Shown one piece after another: positions 53,766 through 64,000 of a stretch of 64,000 nucleotides of DNA (positions are counted from its first letter, which is position 1; the number at the start of each line of letters is the position of its first letter). Made by a program: the position numbers and the translations under genes. The notes under the pieces are model-generated. The model was not told the DNA's origin. It saw nothing but the letters and a program-made list of their open reading frames with translations, and did no database searches. The stretch is from positions 115,101,209 through 115,165,208 of the forward strand of contig CM076194.1 of assembly GCA_038277395.1 (NCBI GenBank), in the 5' to 3' direction. The DNA comes from Dryocosmus kuriphilus. Its lineage: Eukaryota > Arthropoda > Insecta > Hymenoptera > Cynipidae.

Positions 53766-55278
53766 TCACTTCTGTTGCTTCATCAGCATTGCTTGTCCCG
53801 ATTCAAGTTGTTTCCACAAACTTGTATTGCTCGTGTACATTTCAGAGACCATGACAACAACAGTATAACTCTTTTCTTGCAATTGTCGAATAATTTCGAA
53901 TAAAATTTCCTTCGTCATAGGCGTATCGTAGTCATAATAAACTACTTGCTTCCATGGTTTTGCCACGCCACGAGCCATTACAACTTGACAAGCCTGGTGG
54001 AGACCGATTTTTTTTTCTTCTGTCAATGCAAAATTGAGGTGACAGATGAAACTCGTCAAAGCTTATAATTGTAAGCTTATCCCTTATACTCATTTCCCCT
54101 TCTCCTCCATAATTTGAGGAACGCTTTTCAAAATACCTGGTTCGACGTCAAAGGTTTCCATCCACCTTCTCAAGGATAAAAGCCCGTGTAAGTAAATTTT
54201 TACAATTTTTCGCATGTACTCATGTGCCTTGGACCATTAGCTCGCAAGAAAATACCACATGCAAAGTCCTCGCGACTCCACCTTGCTTTCTTTGTGAGAT
54301 AAAAGAGAATTTTTATTTGACTCGGGTTAAAGATGGCTTTTAATTTGTTGATCATCGCTTGCTTTTCTCGTTGACAAACATTGAATTTATTTTCAGCGTA
54401 CTCTATTTTTATTATATAAATATAGCATGCTCTTTTACGAAAAGCTTCTTCAAAAAAATCTCTTCATTAGTTTCATTATTTTCAAAAGAAACGCTTCAAA
54501 TTCTTCTCTTTTCTCCTGTTTAACTTTTTCTGCCGGTGATACATGATATTCGGGTAGTGGAGAAAAAATGCTTTCGTGAATTTCATTACTTGATGCCACT
54601 GACTTCTCATTTTCGAAATCATTGGAATATTTACTTGCAGACATGTAATTATTAGCTGAGTGCTCATTTTCACGCTTGTCACTCTCTGTATCTGCCTCAG
54701 AGACTGTATTTGATTCAGCATTTTCTGTTTCGCTGGATTTTCCATCAATCTTCTTGTGTAGATTTGCCATTAGAATTGCTTGAGGAAGAAGCCTCCTTAA
54801 CCTTAGAATGTTTCTCAGTGATCTTTTTAATGCTTCATCCATAACGTTTTCAGTAGCATTTCTTGCTTTAAAACTGTCAGGCCGAAAATGAGCACTACAT
54901 ACTTTTACTGTAATGTTTTTATAGAATATTAGAATTAATTGTCGCAGTAACTGTATATTAGTTTAGTCGTCATTAATACTCACTCTTTTAATTAAAATTG
55001 TTTTGCAATTTTTATTTAAAACTATTATATTTTACTCTTCTTTAAACAACTTACGACAGAAATTTAGTACAGACAGAAGTTTGAGTGGCGACTCGATTAT
55101 CTGGGGCATTATTTATATTTTAAATCAAAAGCTTACCGTAATTCGTTACTGTCATTTTCTTTCTACATAATTTGAACCATTTTGCACGGACGTGCGAATT
55201 TCTTGGTAAGGCATGAGAAGTTAAGGTTTTGTTATCTTGGCTGCTTTTGCAACCTATTATTACACAGTGTATCACCAT
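53766..55278 (-). pseudogene. P-element/THAP9-like transposase gene, two exons, C-terminally truncated
   Basis: Exon 1 (55278-55137) reads MVIHCVIIGCKSS, then SHALPRNSHVRAKWFKLCRK and MTVTNY, with the C-x4-C and W of a THAP zinc finger. It ends at a GGTAAGC donor in phase 1. After a 229-nt intron with a CATTACAG acceptor, exon 2 (from 54907) restores the domain exactly: VKVCSAHFRPDSF supplies the C-x2-H. An acidic linker follows to about 54450. Beyond a T7 run that shifts the frame come KARWSREDFACGIFLRANGP, RRWMETFDVEPGIL, TIISFDEFHLS with the first catalytic D, then VVMARGVAKPWKQVVYYDYD and VVVMVSEMYTSNTSLWKQL. The usual VSDMGGSN D is E here. It stops at 53766, before the rest of the nuclease. 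Three frame changes lie in or near homopolymers. P transposases bind by THAP and cut DNA. Confidence 0.88.
54908..55136 (-). other. Intron of the THAP/P-element gene
   Basis: A 229-nt intron with GTAAGC at 55136-55131 and ACAG ending at 54908. It interrupts the THAP domain in phase 1, and joining restores a continuous zinc-finger motif. This strongly supports both splice sites. Confidence 0.82.
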
Positions 55279-55559
55279 TCTTATCTGAAACAAAAAGTAA
55301 ATGCTTCATAGTAATTGTACCCTTGGCGATCAAAGGAGGATTAAGAAAATGTACGTTTCAGAGTATACATTTTTTTCAGACATATAATTTCGTGGCCTTA
55401 AATTAGTATTTTTTAAAAACCGAAAACTAAAAACATTAATTTTTAGACCGAAAAAGGCCTAGCGGGACACGTGAACTATTTTTTAAAAATAAATGACAAT
55501 TTTTGGCAGCTTTATTTCACCAAAATGAACAAAATTAGGGAGTAGTACAATAATTTTGT

Positions 55560-57960
55560 AAAAGACTGCAAAGCTAATCCATGTCGTTTGTGCCAGAAAA
55601 AAAGCACAACACATTCCTAAAGATCGCGAAAGTTTAGATAAGCATGAACATAAAAAATCACATGTTAAAGAAGCAGCTTTGAGTCTTCTCAAGAATCTAA
55701 AAATTCAAACATAACTTTTTTGTCATTCTCAAGATGAAAGCAAGAAATCTAAGTACAATCTAGTGGCAACAGCGATAGTTTCCGCGAGGCATTTAGTGAA
55801 TCGTATCACCCAGTCTGTGTTTTATTGGATTCATCAAGTGAAGCGAATTTTGTAACTTACTCAGTTTGTTACAAGTTAGTTATTCTTAAAAGAGAATCGA
55901 TTGATACTCTTATCGCAGGTGTAAATTGTTCGTCAAGTCATGTTGGTCAAGCTTGTATCATCGTTATAGCGTCACAACACTCAGATTTTAAAGCAAATAT
56001 TTGTGTCGCAAGTTCAAAGGTAATAAATGATTTACCTTCAGCTCAAATCGATGTAACTGAATGGCACTTTCCAGAGACGATTAAACTATCAGATCCTTAT
56101 TTTAATAACTGAGATCAAATAGACATGATTATTTGTGCTGAATATTTTCTAGATTTGCTCGAAGATGGTAAAATCAATTTAGGTCAAAGTTTACCTGTTT
56201 AGGTTGGATTTTGTCTGGTGCGATTAGACGTAGTGAATCGACTGTCTCTGCAGCGTGTCACGTTGGAACGAACATATTATGCACTTCATTGGAACAAAAA
56301 GATAACTTAAAACCGATTTACTGAAACTTTGGAAAATTGAAGATTATAAAAGATTGTAAAGGCGATTCATTCTCTGTTGTAGAATTGAAATGTGAAAGCT
56401 ATTACTCTGAAACGACAATTAGGGATTTGACTGGTCGTTTTGTGCTCCAACGTTTTCATTATTTAGAAAAAATTAGAAAAAGATGTAATTTTTAAAGAAA
56501 AATACAATGAGTCCATAAAAGAATATGTAGATTTAAAGCATATGACACGTGTAGAGTCTAGTAATTCAGATTTTAATGAGCCAATAGTTTACCTACCACG
56601 TCATGGTGTACTAAAAAAGTCAAGTCAAGTAGCACAACTAAATTACTCGTAGTCTTTGACGGGTCATCAAAAACGAGTACTGGGTTTTTAAAAAATGATA
56701 TTCATCTCATTACACCTACATTACAAGATAATTTAATTGATATTATATTGAGATTTAGATTGAACAAGATTGCAACAACTACATATATCATTAAAATCTA
56801 TACAGACAAGTATTAATTTATCCAAAAGATCGACATCTTTAGCGAATATTATTTACATTTTCTAAGAAGGAACCTGTACAAAAATTTGAGTTAAATACTG
56901 TAGCATATGGCCAGGCTTGCGCACCTTACTTAGCAGTTAAAAACATTCGCCAGTTAGCTACGATGGAAGGTGTGAAATATCCAAGGGCAGCATCAGTTGT
57001 ACTTAAGATTCTTACGTGGATGATTTTTTAGCCGGTTCAACACAGAAGAAGCAATTGAGCTAATTCGACAGCTAATATAACAAATGAAGTCAGAGGATTT
57101 GAGCTACATAAATTTAGTTCAAATTGGAACATCATTTTAGATTCCGTATCAGTAGATCAGCGTGAAACCAAGGTTCAATTCGATATCGACACTCATGAAA
57201 CCACTAAAGCTCTCGAATGGTAACCGAACATAGACAATTTTCATTTCTCTGCATGCGAACTGAAATCTGCGTCAACCAAGAGAGGAATCCTATCAGTTAT
57301 CGCAAGATTGTATGATCCTCTTAGTTTATTGAGTCCAGTTATCTTCAAAGCAAAAATAATTCTACAAGAAACCTGAAAATTAGATTTGAATTGGGATGAC
57401 CTAGTTCATGATAATTTGAAGATAAAATGGTCAGACTATTTGGATAATTATCTTCAAATCTATCTTCAGATAGTTCAAGTTAATCTTCATGAGTTTTGCG
57501 ATGCGTCTACAAGGACTTATGGCGCTTGCGTTTATATTCAGAGTAACGACAACTTTGGACATTTATCGGTTACATTGCTTTGCTCAAAGTCCAAGGTTGC
57601 ACCGATCAAGCAAAAAGAAATTTCACTAGCACGATATGAATTATGTGGAGCTTTAATTTTGGCAAGATTAATGCACAATGTGGAAAGGGCTCTAAATCTA
57701 AAGTTCAACAGCATTCACGCCTGGACAGATTCCATGATCATATTTGCATGGATTCAAGGAGATGCCTCAAGATGGAAGCCTTTTTGTACCCAATGGAGTT
57801 GAAATTCAATCACATGTTCCAGCATAGAATTGGTATCATGTTATAGGAAAGGAAAATCCAGCGGATTTAATATCCCGAAGTTGCTAATTTGAAGAACAAC
57901 AAATTTTGGTGGAATGGACTTGAATATTTACAGCAGCAATGTCTTCAGTCAACATCATTA
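55560..57960 (+). pseudogene. BEL/Pao LTR retrotransposon pol, degraded
   Basis: In order on the plus strand: a gag zinc-knuckle end (DCKANPCRLCQKK, about 55565-55605), and a retropepsin (VLLDSSSEANFVTYSVC at about 55825, an LLDSGSQ-type active site) followed by LSDPYFNN and YFLDLLEDGKINLGQSLPV, the BEL/Pao-specific region before RT. The RT in fragments includes DFNEPIVYLPRHGVLK and TLQDNLIDIILRFRLNKIA, and the catalytic YVDDFLA is at 57013-57033. RNase H is in an open frame (57386-57802: VNLHEFCDASTRTYGACVYI, KEISLARYELCGALILARL, IHAWTDSMIIFAWIQGD). A GKENPADLIS match follows near 57850. There are many stops and frameshifts. Integrase and LTRs were not recognised, so the copy is truncated at both ends. 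Confidence 0.88.
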
Positions 57961-58866
57961 GATGAATGTGAGCTCAGTTAAGAGATTCAAGCTAAAATTC
58001 GCAAGGTAGAAAACTAATCCATTAAGGCCTTCGTCATATCAAAACCTTCTGAAAATATTGTTCTACAAATTTTTGAAAAATACTCATCACTAACAAAAAT
58101 ACAATGAATCTTGGTTTATTGGCTTAAATATACCTATGTATAATTGCAAGCAAAGCACACCGAAGGGAAATACTTCAGGATTGACTACTGTAGAATTACA
58201 AAAATCTTTGGAACTATTAATAAAAAATTTTTTTAGATAAATATTGATAGAATCGCAGTTACTGATCAGTATAGTTGACCAATTCTTTTTTTGCATGGTG
58301 CAAGAAGTTTCAACAAAAATGTTGGCAACATTCAGTCGTCTAATTGGTAGGAAAGCAAAAATAAAATCCCAAAGAATGTATATTTTAAATTTTAATAATA
58401 GGAAGGGAATGTTTGATTAATGTATGTTTCTACGTGAAAAGGAATATGACAGATGACTTTCCAAATTTTTAAACACAAATAGTTTCAACAATTTATTTTT
58501 CTTTAAATCTGCGAGTTGCGGAAAAACTGATTACGCAATTCTATTCTACGTAAAACTTACATAGAGTCGATGTAGTGGACTGTATTTTTGTCCACCCAAT
58601 TTGTTATTTAGAATAAATAAATGCTATGTCTTTTTCTCTACTAGCCCAAGGGTGTTATGTGTGGAAAAATTGTTTATAACTTTGTTAACTGTTTATATAT
58701 GTGCATTTTCTTCTCTGTGGTTCTCGTATCGGAATACCATTCAACAATAAGTCTTAACAATTATAGTACAAAATAATTTTTTTCTACAACACACTGCTAC
58801 ACTAGATCATTTTTTTCAATAAATTTTTTATAACATTTAATTAAATTTTCAAATAAAATTTGTTTA

Positions 58867-58921
<55 letters not shown>

Positions 58922-59150
58922 TTTCTAATCTATAACGTCTTTAATTAAGTAACTTGTTCAAACATAAATATTCATGCTATTGAATTCGCCAATTTTTCAG
59001 ATGCGTGTGTTTATATCTTGTTGATCACAAAAACAAATTAGAAAATCAGTTCTTTTGCGCTTCTTAAAAATTTTATGCTGAGCATTTTTAAAATAAAATA
59101 TCTTGAAATACATGCAGAAAACTAAGGATTGGAACCCAAAAATCAGAATT
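57961..59150. other. No gene recognised; contains a (TA)n tract
   Basis: AT-rich sequence with a TA run of about 50 bases at 58867-58917. There is no integrase or LTR motif here that would extend the BEL/Pao copy. Confidence 0.6.
58867..58917. repeat. (TA)n microsatellite
   Basis: About 50 bases of TA alternation with one interruption at the start. Confidence 0.93.
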
Positions 59151-59199
59151 GGTAAGATTAGATTATTAGATTATTTTTTGGCAAATTCTTATCTTTTTG

Positions 59200-61870
59200 G
59201 TAGGGGTGGGGTGTTTTTTTGCACTCAAGGTTGGTGCCCAAAAGTCAGAGTTAGTATTTTTTAGGAGCTCAACAAAGCCGAAAAATATGGCGGAATTAAA
59301 TTGGTGAAAAATCGAATTTTTTCTTAAGGGGGCTGATTTAATAAAAAATTGCGAAACTCAAAATTTAGGACTTGCGGCCCTAATTAGCCCTAAATAGTTC
59401 CTCAGTTATGGCATAGCATAGGTCCCAACTCAATTTTGTAAAATGGCTTGAATTTGTGAGGGTGACGGTGCTAGCTTCATATGAATCCAGACAGCCAGGT
59501 ATTTAAAAAAAAATTACGAAGTCCAAAATGTGGGACTTGCGGCCCTAATTAGCCCTAAATAGTTCCTCAGTTATTGCATAGGTACCTTGCGTAGGTCCCA
59601 ACTCAATTTTGTGAAATGGCGGTGCCAGTTCAGAGAGGTGAATATGGCTCCACTGACTGGCACCGAAATGTGAGGAAACTTCTGTTCAATAAAATTAATT
59701 CTAAAATTAAAGAGCTGTACATTTTAATTTTTCCAGTGCCTTAACTGAGCCCTAAATTTTGGTAACAGAGACAACTTAACAACTAAAGTGTTTCTGGTAG
59801 TGGTTCTGCCAAGTTTACGTAAAGCTGACAGAACCAGCCCTTATTTTTAAAAATAAAGGGAAAAATTGAACATTTTTTTTTTCAAAGTTAGAGTTCTAAA
59901 TGAGCCCTAAATTTTGATAACAGATACAACTTAGCAACTACAGTGATTCTGGTCGTGGTTCTACCAAGTTTACGTAAAGCTGACAGAACCAGCCCTTATT
60001 TTTAAAAATAAAGGGCAACATTGAAATTTTTTTTCTTTAAGTTAGAGCCCTAAATTTTGGTAACATATACAACTTAGCAACTACAATGATTCTGGTAGTG
60101 ATTCTGCCAAGTTTACGTAAAGCTGACAGAACCAGCCCCTATTTTTAAAAATAAAGGGAAAAATTGAATTTTTAAAATGTTAGAGCTCTAAATGAGCCCT
60201 AAATTTTGGTAACAGAGACAACTTAGCAACTACAGTGATTCTGGTAGTGGTTTTACCAAGTTTACGTAAAGCTGGCAGAACCAGCCCTTATTTTTAAAAA
60301 CAAAGGGAAACATTGAAATTTTTTAAAATGTTAGAGCCCTAAATGAGCCCTAAATTTTGGTAACAGAGACAACTTAGCAACTACAGTGATTCTGGTAGTG
60401 GTTCTGCCAAGTTTACGTAAAGCTGACAGAACCAGCCCTTATTTTTAAAAATAAAGGGCAACATTGAAATTTTTTTTCTTTAAGTTAGAGCCCTAAATTT
60501 TGGTAACATATACAACTTAGCAACTACAATGATTCTGGTAGTGGTTCTGCCAATTTTACGTAAAGCTGACAGAACCAGCCCTTATTTTTAAAAATAAAGG
60601 GAAAAATTGAAAAATTGAATTTTTTAAAAATGTTAGAGCCCTGAATGAGCCCTAAATTTTGGTAACAGAGACAACTTAGCAACTACAGTGATTCTGGTAG
60701 TGGTTCTGCCAAGTTCACGTAAAGCTGACAGAACCAGCTCTTATTTTTAAAAATAAAGGGCAACATTGAAATTTTTTTTCTTTAAGTTAGAGCCCTAAAT
60801 TTTGGTAACATATACAACTTAGCAACTACAATGATTCTGGTAGTGATTCTGCTAAGTTTACGTAAAACTGACAGTGCCAGCCCTTACATTTAAAAATAAA
60901 GGGAAAAATTGAATTTTTTAAAAATGTTAGAGCCCTAAATGAGCCCTAAATTTTGGTAACAGAGACAACTTAGCAACTATAGTGATTCTGGTAGTGGTTC
61001 TGCCAAGTTTACGTAAAGCTGACAGAACCAGCTCTTATTTTTAAAACTAAAGGGGAACATTGAAATTTTTTTTCTTCAAGTTAGAGCTCTAAATTTTGGC
61101 AACATATACAACTTAGCAACTGCAATGATTCTGGTAGTGATTCTGCTAAGTTTACGTAAAACTGACAGTACCAGCCCTTACATTTAAAAATAAAGGGAAA
61201 AATTGACATTTTTTTTTTTTTTTTAAGTTAGAGCCCTAAATTTTGGTAACATACAACTTCGCAACTACAGTGTTTCTGGTAGTGGTTCTGCAAAGTTTAC
61301 GTAAATTAGAGTTGGTATTTTTGAGAAGCCCAAAAAAGCCCAAAAATATGGCAGAATTAAATTGGGGAAAAATCGAATTTTTTTAAGGAGATTGATTTTT
61401 AAAAAAATTGCGAAGCCCAAAATTTGGGACTGGTGGCCCTAATTAGCCCTAAATAGGTCCTCAATTATGGTATAGGTCCCAACTCAATATTTTAAAATGG
61501 CTTGAATTTGTGAGGGTGGAGGTGCTTGCTTCATATGAAGCCAGACTACCAGCTATTTAAAAAAACTTTACGTGAAGCTAACAGAACCAGCTCTTATTTT
61601 TAAAAATAAAGGGAAAAAGTGAAATTTTTCGTGTTAAAGTTAGAGCCCCAATTGAGCCCTAAATTTTGGTAACAGAGACAACTTCGCAACTACAGTGTTT
61701 CTGGTGGTGGTTCGGGTAAGTTTACGTAAAGCTGACAGAAGCAGCGTTTTTTTTTTTTATAAAAATAAAGAGCCTTAAATTCGGCATTGTGGCATTAAAT
61801 TAGCCCTGAATGAGCCCTTAATTTTGCCCTATGAGTGATTATGATTCTCAAATATCGTTCTGCCATTTTT
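59200..61870 (+). repeat. Satellite-like array with alternating unit types and flanking longer modules
   Basis: A core unit of 140-160 bp repeats about a dozen times from 59802 to 61713 (for example at 59802, 59957, 60099, 60249, 60400, 60542, 60702, 60846, 60996, 61140). Its hallmark is GGTTCTGCCAAGTTTACGTA, then AAGCTGACAGAACC: a TTTACGTAAA palindrome inside the inverted pair GGTTCTG/CAGAACC. From about 60360 two variants alternate, one with AACAGAGACAACTTAGC and the other with AACATATACAACTTAGC, giving a dimer of about 295 bp. A different module with AATATGGCGGAATTAAATTG and GCCCTAATTAGCCCTAAATA flanks the array (59270-59500 and 61300-61560). The last unit equals the isolated copy at 25.7 kb. 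Confidence 0.9.
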
Positions 61871-64000
61871 ATTTCAATTTAAAAGTGATGATAAATTTCA
61901 CGAAGAGTCGATGGGCAAGACAATGCTTCTGATTATTACTTAAAATCGATTACGCCTTCATTTTCAACAAAATAAGTTAACCGACAAAACTTTCAAAGAG
62001 AGCGATGATGTGCTTACATGTTATCAACTTTATCAAACTCAATTTCATGAAGAAACCCGTGAAAAATGATGAAACCAATAGGACAATAAACAGAAGTACA
62101 TAAATATGTGTTAGGATAAGTATTTAAGCACTTCTGTTTATTTTTCTATTGGTTTCTTTAATATTTTAGTTTTTAAAGTCAATTATATGAAAAGTATCTG
62201 GACATTATCTATTATTTTATCTCAGGGATCCGAGTATACGCTAGATGGCACCTCTAACCCTTCATTTTATAATATTGGAGTGCCCACCACCTGGCCAAGA
62301 GTGGGCCAGATTTCCCCATATTCACCCGATAGTTGGCCCGACTTTGGGCCAGAGTTGGGCCAATAGTTGTCGTTGCTCATTTAAGAAAGACTGAAAACGG
62401 TATTTTCTCTAATAATTATTTGGATAATTGAAATTAGTGTTTCAGTTTACTTTTTACGTATTTTTAAATTAGATTTCTCGTTTCTAACGGGAGATAAAGA
62501 TTGTTGTTCCAAAGTGAAATAGCTTGGCCTCTGAACTTTTTTTTTTGACGAAAATCTTTGTGGAATTTTCCTGCCAGCCCTCTTGCGTGCAATATCTACT
62601 ATTTCCAAACCGGCTCTTAATGCTGAGAATGAATTTCTTCCATTTATTTGTTCGATTATCGTATGTATTGGATTATTTCTTAGGGAAATGTGCATAGACA
62701 GTTATTTTTCAGTTTTTCTCGGTTCTTATTCTTCCTTTCTGCCATAGGTACTGGTTTGCTTATAGTAGTATAATCTCGACAACTGAGCACCGCTTGTTAA
62801 TAATGACAGACATTTTAATGTTTGCTATACCGAAAATCAACAGTGTGGTTATTACGGTTGTTACCTTTATCGTTATGTAGTTTGTGATCACTTTTACGGT
62901 GCATTGTTATTGTTATGTTGGACACTAATGATCTCAATTTTAATGCTCGCGAATATAGTGAAAGGAAAATATGGCCAAATTGGTCTTTCTTATGGTGATT
63001 GTTTAGAATTATTCCTACTTTTGCAAATTTGTCAATCCTTTTGCAATTCTCCAATTGGAATATTGGTTGGAGTCGATTGAATTGAATTAAATCTTTCCCT
63101 TCCTTCCTTCTCCAATTTCACAATGTCTAGACTGGATAAGAAACGAGGATATTCTGCGGTTAGTTGATTCTCCTCATAATCCCCCTCAAGCATTTTCTGC
63201 GGATTGAAATTTTCTAATTAAATTGTCTTTATCGTCAAGCTCAGATTGATGGTTGTGTTCAATCAGCAGTTACAAAAGTCGAAATACGATGGACAATACT
63301 TAATGCTCGAGAATATGTTATGATTTTATTAAAGCAATAAAATTTCTTTTAGTTCAAGTTTTTACACTTGCACCTTTTATTTTTATTGCAAATTTTTATG
63401 AAATTTAATTTAATATATTTATTTCTAGTGAAAAGTTCGTTTTCTTAAAAACAATAGACAGTAAGAACTTCGCAATATTTTAAAGGTGTTTTAAAGTATA
63501 TTTTTCTTCTGCAACAAGCGTATTAACGGAATTACCTATACTTAGGCCATTTCCTTTGCCACTCTGTGAGAGTCCAGATGCGGAATAACAATATAATTAA
63601 AGTGAAGCTTTGTCACCACCGAGAAAAAAGTCAATTATGTGCGATCGGTTTCTGTGAGATTGGACAGATTACACAGATTACGTAGGCCTACAAAAATGAG
63701 ACTTGTTTCCCCAATAAGATCTAAAGTGTTTTCTCACGTAATTTTTCGCGCTGAATCCGAATCTGGCAGCAGAATTCATCTAGCACGTCAAGATTTTAAT
63801 ATATTCTAACGTAAAGGTGTAAAAAGGCCATTTTTCGGCATATTCAGATGAAAGTAACTTCGAAACGCAATAATATTCGTCAATTTGGCTAACAGATTCG
63901 GATTCCTCATGAAAAAATGTACGGAAATGCACATACATGATTTCTGATATGGTCAAATACTTACAATTGAGGATCTTTTGTATCAGCAAATACCATTTCC
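61871..64000. other. No gene recognised (about 2.1 kb)
   Basis: AT-rich sequence. Bases 62290-62370 hold GGGCCAGA and GTTGGCCCGACTTTGGGCCA, similar in style to the minisatellite at 50.5-51.0 kb. Minus-strand frames at 62447-62695, 62815-63054 and 63780-63989 show no known motif. Confidence 0.55.

Noticed and set aside
62447..63054. Two minus-strand frames of about 80 codons
   Set aside because: No motif, no splice signals in useful positions, and base composition like the surrounding spacer.

Overview
This window is eukaryotic and almost certainly from an arthropod, probably an insect. It is AT-rich, shows no operon-like gene packing, and is built mostly of decayed, nested transposable elements. 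The families present are Penelope-like, R1/Jockey/I-type LINE, BEL/Pao, mariner, pogo/Tigger, P/THAP, KRBA2-like integrase, foldback and tRNA-derived SINE. That mix is typical of insect genomes. Hymenoptera is my best guess but is not proven. No complete host gene is visible. The best host-gene candidate is one 56-nt exon with good splice sites at 46312-46367 on the plus strand.

Layout, 0-20 kb: A Penelope-like fragment lies at 139-1846. It has a GIY-YIG nuclease remnant between two inverted ~370-bp arms, and each arm carries a hammerhead ribozyme core. A composite inverted-repeat block (6206-11199) encloses a DD41D Tc1/mariner-like copy, a tRNA-derived SINE and a 41-bp tandem array. A 1.33-kb mariner (DD34D) follows at 11481-12813, flanked by TA. 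A foldback palindrome spans 13823-15512. A pogo-like element (16028-20077) has had its first coding exon split by a 2.25-kb foldback element with a clean 9-bp target duplication, and it also carries a SINE.

Layout, 20-40 kb: A KRBA2-like integrase-derived pseudogene lies at 22.36-23.35 kb. A Tigger/pogo transposase with a C-terminal PCNA-box-like motif lies at 23.97-25.47 kb. A minus-strand LINE with a 45-nt poly(A) tail (poly-T on plus) spans 26.87-30.48 kb. A second DD41D element (32818-39667) has TA at both ends and is interrupted by a 4.4-kb LINE flanked by a 15-bp target duplication.

Layout, 40-64 kb: A large foldback with tandem-repeat arms lies at 39.77-42.56 kb. A second copy of the family at 46.6-48.0 kb contains a 500-N assembly gap. 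A TA-flanked terminal-repeat element (48108-49994) carries a minisatellite. Further minisatellites, a second SINE of the 7-kb family, and a P-element/THAP gene with a recognisable two-exon THAP domain (53766-55278, minus) follow. Next come a BEL/Pao remnant (55.56-57.96 kb) and a satellite array with an alternating two-variant unit (59.2-61.9 kb).

The coding remnants do not form a pathway. They are independent mobile elements, and what links them is nesting, which gives relative ages: foldback and SINE after pogo, LINE after DD41D, SINE after DD41D. All coordinates come from reading the sequence by eye. Arm and repeat ends are accurate to a few bases where a target duplication is quoted and to tens of bases elsewhere.
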